Assembly: GCA_965662485.1 (NCBI GenBank)
Contig: CBFIIL010000055.1
Span: forward strand, 1-6,756
Length of the DNA stretch: 6,756 bases
Source of the DNA: UBA3537 sp965662485
Lineage (GTDB): Bacteria > Bacteroidota > Bacteroidia > Flavobacteriales > Flavobacteriaceae
Direction: 5' to 3'
Position numbers and translations under genes: made by a program. This document shows, piece by piece, positions 1-5,284 of the stretch. Below the pieces are notes generated by a model. The model saw only the letters and a program-made list of their open reading frames with translations, did not search any database and had not been told where the DNA came from. Position 1 is the stretch's first letter. Each line of letters opens with the position of its first letter.

Positions 1-333
1 GTTGAAAAAGCAAAGGCTGAAGCAGAAAGTAAACGCCTTCAAGGGCAAGGTATTGCTGATCAAAGACGGGAAATTGCTCGTGGTCTTGAAGAGTCTGTTG
101 AGGTGCTTAACAAAGTGGGGATCAACTCTCAAGAGGCTTCGGCACTAATTGTTGTAACACAACATTATGACACGCTTCAATCTATTGGAGGTGAATCAAA
201 CAGCAACCTAATCTTATTGCCAAACTCTCCACAAGCAGGAAGTAATATGCTAAATGATATGGTTGCAAGTTTTACAGCAAGCAATCAAATAGGAGAGGCT
301 ATGAAAAATCAAAAGAAAAAAGGAGGAGAATAG
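1..333 (+). CDS. SPFH/Band 7 (flotillin/HIR-like) membrane protein, C-terminal part, truncated by window edge
   Basis: The reading frame is open from base 1 and ends at TAG 331-333, giving the last 110 residues of a longer protein; the true start lies left of the window. The first residues are an Ala/Glu/Lys-rich helix (KAKAEAESKRLQGQG) of the kind found in the coiled coil after an SPFH domain. They are followed by IADQRREIARGLEESVE and the TQHYDTLQSIG and LILLPNSP segments, which are typical of the C-terminal region of Band 7 proteins related to QmcA and plant HIR proteins. Family members are membrane-anchored oligomeric scaffolds that organise membrane microdomains or regulate membrane proteases. 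The N-terminal anchor and the SPFH core cannot be seen here. The tail ends in a Lys-rich stretch. A GTG at 103 could be mistaken for a start but lies inside the conserved region. The gene converges on glnS with 16 bases between the stop codons. Confidence 0.82.
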   Translation, partial: VEKAKAEAESKRLQGQGIADQRREIARGLEESVEVLNKVGINSQEASALIVVTQHYDTLQSIGGESNSNLILLPNSPQAGSNMLNDMVASFTASNQIGEAMKNQKKKGGE

Positions 334-346
334 CTTTTTTCTATTC
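315..346. terminator. Possible weak hairpin terminator between SPFH gene and glnS
   Basis: Two overlapping, mutually exclusive hairpins span the convergent gene ends. One pairs GAAAAAAG (315-322) with CTTTTTTC (334-341) around an 11-base loop. The other pairs GAATAG (328-333) with CTATTC (341-346) around a 7-base loop. The first has an A-tract on one arm and a T-tract on the other, so it could act on either strand, but it is almost all A-U pairs. Neither is followed by a clean T run on the + strand. This is a weak candidate. Confidence 0.25.
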
Positions 347-349
347 AAT

Positions 350-2377
350 TTATAAGCTTGAAGCCTCTTCGGCTAGTAATTTATTGCTATCTGTTGAGGC
401 TTTTTCTATAAAATCATTTATCTGCTGATTTCTTTCTTGGCCTTTTTTAAGAAGTTCATTCAATACAATCATCACCGCAATTCTAGTGCCAACTTTTTTT
501 GTGGCTGTGGCGAAAAGTGGTTCCAACTCTTCATAAAGAACGCTAGCAGATAAGTGTTTAATTTCTGCTTTTACCTTTCCCTGCTTTTCGTCTGATAAAT
601 TGGTGAATTTTTTACCAAGTTGTTTAATAACATCAATAGGCTTGCGCTTGTGTTGTGGTTTTGCTGGTTTTGATGATGTCTGAGCTTTTGGTTTTTGTTT
701 AGCCCAATTATCTCTGAGTCCTACTGTTTTATTAAATACCACTTTTGTATTTGTGCTGTCTTTATCTACACAAAAATAGCCCAAACGCTGGAACTGAAAA
801 TGATCATTGGGTTGAACATTTGAAATATTTGGCTCTACAAAAGCTGTTATTTGATTTAATGACGATGGGTTTAAAAATGTCATAAAATCTTCTTCTTGAC
901 TGTCTGGTGCTTCATGAGAAAATAGGCGGTCATATTCCCTAACTTCTGCTTCTATCGCATGAGCCGCAGAAACCCAGTGTAGTGTTCCTTTTACTTTTCT
1001 AAGACTTTCTTTTGTTCCGCTACCACTCAAACTTTTTGAATCATATGTACAATGTATTTCTTGAATTTTTCCCTTTTCGTCTTTTACAACAGATTCCGCT
1101 TTTATAATGTATGCGTTTTTTAAACGAACTTCTTTTCCAATTGTTAGGCGAAAAAATTTATTGTTTGCTTCTTCTTTAAAATCGTCTCTTTCAATATAGA
1201 GTGTCTTAGAAAAAGGAAGTTGTCTGCTTCCTGACTTTGGGTCTTCAGGATTGTTTTCTGCATCAAGCAACTCTGTTTTGTCGTTCTGATAATTTATAAT
1301 TATTAATTTAACTGGATCTAAAACTGCCATAATTCTTGGGGCGGTTTTGTTTAAATCCTCTCGAACACAAAATTCAAGTAACGAAACATCTATAATGTTG
1401 TCTCGCTTGGCAACGCCTACGCTATTGATGAACTTTTTTATAGATTTTGGTGTATATCCTCTTCTGCGCAAACCAGAAATGGTCGGCATTCTTGGGTCGT
1501 CCCACCCAGTAACAGCCCCTTGTTCTACTAATGTGAGTAATTTTCTTTTACTCATAATGGTGTAGTTTAGATTTAATCGAGCGAATTCCCTTTGCTTTGG
1601 AAGTTTAGGATATTTTGGGCTGCTGTAATCATACACAGTATTTTTAAACCAGTTATATAGCTCGCGATGAGGTTTGAATTCTAAAGAACATAAAGAATGA
1701 GAAATTTGTTCTATATAATCGCTTTCCCCGTGTGTCCAATCATACATTGGATAGATACACCAGTTTGTTCCTGTTCTGTGATGAGAAGCATATAAAATTC
1801 TATACATGATGGGGTCGCGCATCAACATATTTGTATGCTTCATATCAATTTTTGCGCGGAGCACATGAGTTCCTGCTTCAAAATCACCATTGCGCATTTG
1901 TTGAAACAACTCTAGGTTTTTTTCTACTGTTCTGTTACGATACGGGCTATCTACACCAGCTTGAGTCGGCGTTCCTTTTTGTTCTGCCATACTTTCGCTT
2001 GATTGCGAATCAACGTAGGCTTTTCCGTCTTTTATCATTAAAACCGCCCAATCAAAAAGTTGGTCAAAATAATCTGATGAGTAGCATTCTTCTTCCCACT
2101 TATAACCTAACCATGCAATATCCTCCTTGATGGCGTCTACATAAACTTGCTCTTCTTTTGTTGGGTTGGTGTCGTCAAATCTTAGGTTAACTGGAGCATC
2201 GTATTTTTCTCCTAACCCAAAACTTATTCCTATGGCTTTTGTATGACCAATATGAAGGTAACCGTTGGGCTCTGGCGGGAAACGAAATCGTAAATCCTTT
2301 TTACTTAGACCGTTTTTCAAATCGTCTTCTACAATTTGTTCTATAAAATTTAAGGGTTTACTGTTCTCTGTCGCCAT
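350..2377 (-). CDS. glnS: Glutamine--tRNA ligase (GlnRS) with C-terminal extension
   Basis: Class I aminoacyl-tRNA synthetase that charges tRNA-Gln with glutamine using ATP in the cytoplasm. The 675-residue product shows the GlnRS signatures in order: PPEPNGYLHIGHTK at 34-47 (HIGH box 42-45), FDDTNP at 67-72, MRDPIMYRI near 186-194, CIYPMYDWTHGESDYIE near 207-223, HSLCSLEF at 227-234, and the KMSKS-equivalent MSKRK at 275-279. The anticodon-binding beta-barrels follow and end at VGLRDNWAK (552-560), where the E. coli enzyme of about 554 residues also ends. Beyond that come a Lys/Pro/Ser-rich linker (about 561-579) and a predicted helical domain (about 580-675) absent from E. coli GlnRS. Deinococcus GlnRS carries a C-terminal YqeY domain, but I could not recognise YqeY motifs here. 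The ATG start lies 33 residues before PPEPN, a normal distance. The gene is divergent from folB and convergent with the SPFH gene. Function is nearly certain; the role of the extension is unknown. Confidence 0.97.
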   Translation of the reverse strand: MATENSKPLNFIEQIVEDDLKNGLSKKDLRFRFPPEPNGYLHIGHTKAIGISFGLGEKYDAPVNLRFDDTNPTKEEQVYVDAIKEDIAWLGYKWEEECYSSDYFDQLFDWAVLMIKDGKAYVDSQSSESMAEQKGTPTQAGVDSPYRNRTVEKNLELFQQMRNGDFEAGTHVLRAKIDMKHTNMLMRDPIMYRILYASHHRTGTNWCIYPMYDWTHGESDYIEQISHSLCSLEFKPHRELYNWFKNTVYDYSSPKYPKLPKQREFARLNLNYTIMSKRKLLTLVEQGAVTGWDDPRMPTISGLRRRGYTPKSIKKFINSVGVAKRDNIIDVSLLEFCVREDLNKTAPRIMAVLDPVKLIIINYQNDKTELLDAENNPEDPKSGSRQLPFSKTLYIERDDFKEEANNKFFRLTIGKEVRLKNAYIIKAESVVKDEKGKIQEIHCTYDSKSLSGSGTKESLRKVKGTLHWVSAAHAIEAEVREYDRLFSHEAPDSQEEDFMTFLNPSSLNQITAFVEPNISNVQPNDHFQFQRLGYFCVDKDSTNTKVVFNKTVGLRDNWAKQKPKAQTSSKPAKPQHKRKPIDVIKQLGKKFTNLSDEKQGKVKAEIKHLSASVLYEELEPLFATATKKVGTRIAVMIVLNELLKKGQERNQQINDFIEKASTDSNKLLAEEASSL

Positions 2378-2408
2378 AGATAGTTTTGTTCTAAGTAAAA
2401 TTTAATCA

Positions 2409-2416
2409 CAAAATTA
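2409..2416 (-). promoter_or_regulatory. Possible -7 box for glnS
   Basis: Read on the - strand this is TAATTTTG, a full match to the Bacteroidota -7 consensus TAnnTTTG, placed 31 bases before the glnS ATG. No TTG was found at the usual -33 distance, so the call rests on the -7 box alone. Such a short motif is expected by chance in AT-rich DNA. Confidence 0.3.
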
Positions 2417-2430
2417 ATCAATTAAAAAGA

Positions 2431-2465
2431 TTGTTAATATATCTTTAGTATAAATGTTACTTTTG
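2431..2465 (+). promoter_or_regulatory. Probable folB promoter
   Basis: TTG at 2431-2433 and TACTTTTG at 2458-2465 resemble the Bacteroidota -33 and -7 elements (TTG and TAnnTTTG). The 24-base spacing is slightly longer than the usual range of about 17-23. A transcript starting a few bases downstream would have an AT-rich leader of only about 10-15 bases before the folB ATG, with no Shine-Dalgarno motif, as is common in this phylum. Confidence 0.42.
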
Positions 2466-2484
2466 TGAAACTAAAAATTTAATA

Positions 2485-2844
2485 ATGGGGATTATAAAAG
2501 TTGAAAACATAAGAGTTTATGCGCATCATGGATGTTTGGGGGAAGAAACTATTATTGGGAGTAACTACAGAGTAGATGTTTCTGTACAGGCTTGTCTTGC
2601 TAAATCTGCAAAAACAGATGCACTGGCTGACACTGTTGACTACGTAACTTTAAATGCAATAGTTGTAGAAGAAATGAATACTCCTTCCAAGCTTCTAGAA
2701 ACTGTTGTTCAGCGTATTATAAATCGAATTTTTAGTGTTTGCTCAGAAGTAGAGTGGGCTTCTGTTTCAGTGTCAAAGCTAAATCCTCCAATAGGCGGGG
2801 ATGTGGAAAAAGTAACCGTTGTTTTGGAGCAAAGCAGGGTTTAA
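2485..2844 (+). CDS. folB: Dihydroneopterin aldolase
   Basis: FolB converts 7,8-dihydroneopterin to 6-hydroxymethyl-7,8-dihydropterin and glycolaldehyde, a step in folate synthesis. It acts in the cytoplasm, usually as an octamer. The 119-residue length is typical of the family. Visible signatures are VYAHHGCLGEE (11-21), which matches the family's AxHG...E segment, DTVDYVTL (49-56), KLLETVV (69-75) and SKLNPPIGGDVEKV (97-110). By alignment with the Staphylococcus enzyme, Glu21, Tyr53, Glu72 and Lys98 correspond to its Glu22, Tyr54, Glu74 and Lys100 active-site residues, so the enzyme should be active. The ATG start puts the conserved region at the usual distance from the N-terminus. The gene is divergent from glnS, and its TAA overlaps the stop of the lipid kinase gene on the other strand. 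No other folate gene is in the window. Confidence 0.95.
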   Translation: MGIIKVENIRVYAHHGCLGEETIIGSNYRVDVSVQACLAKSAKTDALADTVDYVTLNAIVVEEMNTPSKLLETVVQRIINRIFSVCSEVEWASVSVSKLNPPIGGDVEKVTVVLEQSRV

Positions 2845-3740
2845 CTTTTTGGAACAAGAACATTTAGAGCACCTTTTTTTATAGAAATATTGAGTTCTTT
2901 TGATTTAATTATTATAGACTCTCCATCTAATTGGGTTAAAAATTCTTTTTGTTTTTTGTTGGTGACTTTTATGTTGTCAGTAAGAAAGTAATTTGCTTTA
3001 TTATACCTCTTGTGTTTATTAAAAATAAGTTGACTTGCAAATAGTATTTTTTCAACAAAAGACAGTTGTTCAGTAAACACAACGTCTAATTTTCCATCTT
3101 GCAGCGATGCTTTTGGTGTAAAGGATAAGTTATATCCCATTTCATTAGAATTTGACACAAATAATACTAATGGGTCTAGTGTTTTCTTGAAATTATCAAT
3201 CTCTAAATCAACTATTTGAGAGGGAGATTTGTAAAGAAGCGCTTTAAAGGAGGCACGTAAATAAGAGACAATTTGCCTTTTTTTAAAGCCTGTATAATGA
3301 TTAATAATTCTTGCGCCTATACCTAAACTCATATTACTAAAAAAGAAATGCTCATTTACTGTTCCAACATCAATCTTTGTGTTGTTGTATTGTTTAATAA
3401 CCTCAAGGGCTTCATTTATTGAGGGTGATATCCCTAGATGCGATGCAAGACCATTCCCAGATCCAAGTCTTATAATTCCTAATAATATGGGAGAATCTAC
3501 AAGCTGAGAGGCTACTTCATTAACGGTGCCATCTCCTCCACAAGCTATTATTGCGTTTGCTCCTTCAAGTATAGAGGTTTTAGTAAGTGCAGCTGCGTTA
3601 TTGGCGTACTTTGTGGTTTTAATAACAACGTGAAAATCATTATTATTCAAGACAGAGGAAATAACCTGAGAATCTAGTTTGTTTTTTCCTTTACCCGAAA
3701 TAGGATTTACAATAAAATGTATGCTTGTTTTTGTTCCCAA
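2841..3740 (-). CDS. Diacylglycerol kinase catalytic-domain lipid kinase (YegS/BmrU/LCB5 family)
   Basis: Predicted ATP-dependent lipid kinase of 299 residues, the usual size of bacterial YegS/DgkB-type proteins. The N-terminal domain has FIVNPISGKGK (9-19), the signature CGGDGTVNEVAS (67-78), which is the nucleotide-binding GGDGT motif with its following Glu, and RLGSGNGLASHLGI (91-104), equivalent to the family's PLGTGND segment. The C-terminal beta-sandwich domain has the SNSNEMGYNLSFTPKA and LQDGKLDVVF segments (196-222) and LDGE (271-274), which carries the acidic residues conserved in the family. No transmembrane segment is obvious, so it is probably cytoplasmic and membrane-associated. 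The substrate could be diacylglycerol, another lipid alcohol or a sphingoid base; sequence alone does not decide. The start is a TTG (3738-3740): no ATG lies between the upstream in-frame stop near 3765 and the conserved FIVNP, and TTG puts that motif at the usual distance. It runs away from the tRNA-Cys unit and no convincing promoter was found. Confidence 0.9.
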   Translation of the reverse strand: MGTKTSIHFIVNPISGKGKNKLDSQVISSVLNNNDFHVVIKTTKYANNAAALTKTSILEGANAIIACGGDGTVNEVASQLVDSPILLGIIRLGSGNGLASHLGISPSINEALEVIKQYNNTKIDVGTVNEHFFFSNMSLGIGARIINHYTGFKKRQIVSYLRASFKALLYKSPSQIVDLEIDNFKKTLDPLVLFVSNSNEMGYNLSFTPKASLQDGKLDVVFTEQLSFVEKILFASQLIFNKHKRYNKANYFLTDNIKVTNKKQKEFLTQLDGESIIIKSKELNISIKKGALNVLVPKS

Positions 3741-3787
3741 TAAAGTGTTATGTTTTTGTTGTTTTTAAGCAATAATATTTAATTCTC

Positions 3788-3817
3788 TTGTGTGTCCTGT
3801 TTTTTTACTTAAATTTG
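3788..3817 (+). promoter_or_regulatory. tRNA-Cys promoter (Bacteroidota -33/-7 type)
   Basis: TTG at 3788-3790, a 19-base spacer, then TAAATTTG at 3810-3817 match the primary-sigma promoter pattern TTG-N17-23-TAnnTTTG. Transcription would start about 5-10 bases downstream, almost directly at the 5' end of the tRNA (3829). This is the best promoter match in the window. Confidence 0.7.
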
Positions 3818-3828
3818 CATTCCTTTTT

Positions 3829-3899
3829 GGCGTCTTGGCCGAGTGGCTAGGCAGAGGTCTGCAAAACCTTTTACAGCGGTTCGAATCCGCTAGACGCCT
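3829..3899 (+). tRNA. tRNA-Cys (anticodon GCA)
   Basis: A complete 71-base cloverleaf can be folded by eye. The acceptor stem is GGCGTCT (3829-3835) with AGACGCC (3892-3898). The D-arm pairs GCC with GGC. The anticodon stem is GAGGT (3854-3858) with ACCTT (3866-3870), including one G-U pair, around the loop CTGCAAA with anticodon GCA at 3861-3863. The variable loop is 4 bases, and the T-arm is AGCGG-TTCGAAT-CCGCT. The discriminator base is T (3899), as expected for bacterial tRNA-Cys. The 3' CCA is not encoded (CAA follows) and must be added after transcription. It is a single tRNA with its own promoter and terminator. Confidence 0.97.
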
Positions 3900-3906
3900 C
3901 AAGAAT

Positions 3907-3933
3907 AAAACCTCAACTGTGTTGGGGTTTTTT
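3907..3933. terminator. Strong intrinsic terminator, probably two-way (tRNA-Cys on +, LysE operon on -)
   Basis: An 11-base-pair stem pairs AAAACCTCAAC (3907-3917) with GTTGGGGTTTT (3921-3931) around a TGT loop, with a single G-U wobble. The 3' arm runs into six T (3928-3933) on the + strand, giving a classic terminator 8 bases after the tRNA. On the - strand the same stem is followed by TTTTATTCTT, so it can also end the convergent LysE-gene transcript, whose TAA stop (3932-3934) touches the stem. Confidence 0.85.
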
Positions 3934-4597
3934 ATCTTATATCTTCGATCATTTGTTTTGGATTTAATTTATCTTTTGGTAGAAACCCTTTAGTTATAAG
4001 GGTTATTCCACAGATCAATAACAAAACACCTAATATTTTTTTGATGTTAATTATTATTCCTGGTGTTAAATAACCTTTTAGACGTTTTGCTAACAATATT
4101 TTAATTAGGTCTGTAATGAAATAAGCACTAATCAAAGCGCCAAAAAATACAAAAAAGCGGTTTATATTTCCCTCCAAATTTGGCCCCACCACAATTATAA
4201 TTCCTAGCCAAAAGACCAAGACCCCTATATTTATAAAGTTCAGAAAAAAACCTTTTAAAAACAACTGTAGGTAGTTGTTTTTTGGTGTTTCTAAATTTGT
4301 TTCTGTCTCTTGTTTGTTGGCTTTCTTTGTGAAAATTATAATACCATAAACAGCTAAAAGTGTTCCCCCAAAAATATAAAGGCCTGGTTGATTGCTTAAG
4401 TTTTCTAAAAGTTGATAACTACTAAAATAAGCAAGAAAAATAAATATTATATCTGCAATAATAACGCCTAAATCAAAAGCTACAGCAGCTCTAAACCCTT
4501 TAACTATACTTGTTTCTAAAAGAACAAAGAAAACGGGGCCTATCATAAAAGATAAGAAAAACCCAAGGGGAATAGCTGCTTGAATATCCTCGATCAC
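3932..4597 (-). CDS. LysE/RhtB-family translocator
   Basis: Predicted inner-membrane exporter of the LysE superfamily, whose characterised members export amino acids such as lysine, homoserine or threonine. The 221-residue product is strongly hydrophobic with about six membrane segments, near residues 8-28, 36-62, 70-90, 110-138, 146-169 and 182-204. A charged loop (91-109) lies between segments 3 and 4. The family signature is at the N-terminus: PLGFFLSFMIGPVFFVLLE, then SIVKGFRAA and DLGVIIAD (42-49), covering the conserved GP and D..G...D positions. The substrate cannot be read from sequence. The start is GTG (4595-4597), because an in-frame TAG lies two codons upstream and the next Met is within the first membrane segment. 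The gene follows the head-GIN gene by 6 bases and is the last gene of the likely rnr transcript, ending at the terminator shared with tRNA-Cys. Confidence 0.88.
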   Translation of the reverse strand: MIEDIQAAIPLGFFLSFMIGPVFFVLLETSIVKGFRAAVAFDLGVIIADIIFIFLAYFSSYQLLENLSNQPGLYIFGGTLLAVYGIIIFTKKANKQETETNLETPKNNYLQLFLKGFFLNFINIGVLVFWLGIIIVVGPNLEGNINRFFVFFGALISAYFITDLIKILLAKRLKGYLTPGIIINIKKILGVLLLICGITLITKGFLPKDKLNPKQMIEDIR

Positions 4598-4603
4598 TTT
4601 TTG

Positions 4604-5275
4604 CTAATCTTTAAAAATAATTCTTCCTCCAAACAATTTATTTTGTTTTAATTGTTTTGGTGTTCCATATACGAAAACGTCACCGCCAGAGAAAATCTTA
4701 ACATTTAAAACATTTGTTGTATGCACTGAGGCTTCTCCTCCTGCTTTTATAAATAATGAAGAGTTTTGTGCGGTTGTTTTACTTCCTTCGTAAACACCAC
4801 CTGTTCGTAGTGTAAGATTCAACTTTGATGTTTGCCCTGTAGTGGTAACAACTCCTCCTGTTACGCTTTTTACTGACAAAAATTTAGTGTCGACTGAGGC
4901 AGTAATTTGCGCACCTTCTTGTGCTCTTAATGTTAATTCGTATTGTTTTAATTTACTTTTTACATTGATATTTACGCCTTCATTTGCGTCGATTTCATCA
5001 ATAGAAGTATAATACAATTTAACGTTAGTGTTTTTTCCATTAAACATTTTATCTAATTTCATTCTAATTTTTAACTTATTATTTTTTTGAATTACACTCA
5101 CATCATTTTTATTTTCTCCTGAAATAATAAGTTTGTTTTCATCTGATTTAATAAGTTCTATATTTATTAAATCATAAACTTTAAGTTCCGAAAATTCTCC
5201 TAAGGTTTTTGTTACAGAATTTTGTGAAAAAACTTGTGTGCATACAAAGAACACAATAAAATATATATGTTTCAT
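4604..5275 (-). CDS. Secreted head-GIN domain protein (DUF2807 family)
   Basis: A 223-residue protein of the DUF2807 family, common in Bacteroidota and described as putative autotransporter adhesin head-GIN domain; its function is not known. Residues 1-17 form a signal peptide (MKH followed by a hydrophobic core ending VFS), with likely cleavage before QN. No lipobox Cys follows; Cys12 lies in the hydrophobic core. The mature part is rich in beta strands. From about residue 116 Gly turns recur every 18-20 residues (QEGA, VTGG, RTGG, KAGG, FSGG), which suggests a small beta-helix. It ends with the family-typical GGDVFVYGTPKQLKQ and GGRI. Location is probably periplasm or outer surface. The ATG start fits the signal peptide and has an AT-rich leader without a Shine-Dalgarno motif. 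It begins 9 bases after rnr and ends 6 bases before the LysE gene, so co-transcription is likely. Its role in this cluster is unknown. Confidence 0.85.
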   Translation of the reverse strand: MKHIYFIVFFVCTQVFSQNSVTKTLGEFSELKVYDLINIELIKSDENKLIISGENKNDVSVIQKNNKLKIRMKLDKMFNGKNTNVKLYYTSIDEIDANEGVNINVKSKLKQYELTLRAQEGAQITASVDTKFLSVKSVTGGVVTTTGQTSKLNLTLRTGGVYEGSKTTAQNSSLFIKAGGEASVHTTNVLNVKIFSGGDVFVYGTPKQLKQNKLFGGRIIFKD

Positions 5276-5284
5276 TTTTGTAAA

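Noticed and set aside
319..328. Near-perfect Shine-Dalgarno-like AAAGGAGGAG
   Set aside because: It encodes the Lys-Gly-Gly-Glu tail of the SPFH protein and no + strand gene follows; it is a chance product of a Lys/Gly/Glu-coding stretch.
103..333. A short complete gene starting at the GTG at 103
   Set aside because: The same frame is open to base 1 and already encodes conserved SPFH-type coiled-coil sequence, so the GTG is an internal Val codon of a longer gene.
1347..1565. Open frame of 72 codons on the + strand
   Set aside because: It is antisense within well-conserved glnS sequence, including the MSKRK region, has no recognisable protein features and no promoter.
1831..2130. Open frame of 99 codons on the + strand
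   Set aside because: It is antisense to the conserved N-terminal catalytic region of glnS and resembles no protein family.
3790..3993. Open frame of 67 codons on the + strand
   Set aside because: It reads through the whole tRNA-Cys and its terminator, so it cannot be a meaningful coding region.
3932..4597. The LysE protein begins MIEDIQ and ends MIEDIR, suggesting a duplication
   Set aside because: The match is only five or six codons, with synonymous differences and nothing similar flanking it; coincidence is the simplest explanation.
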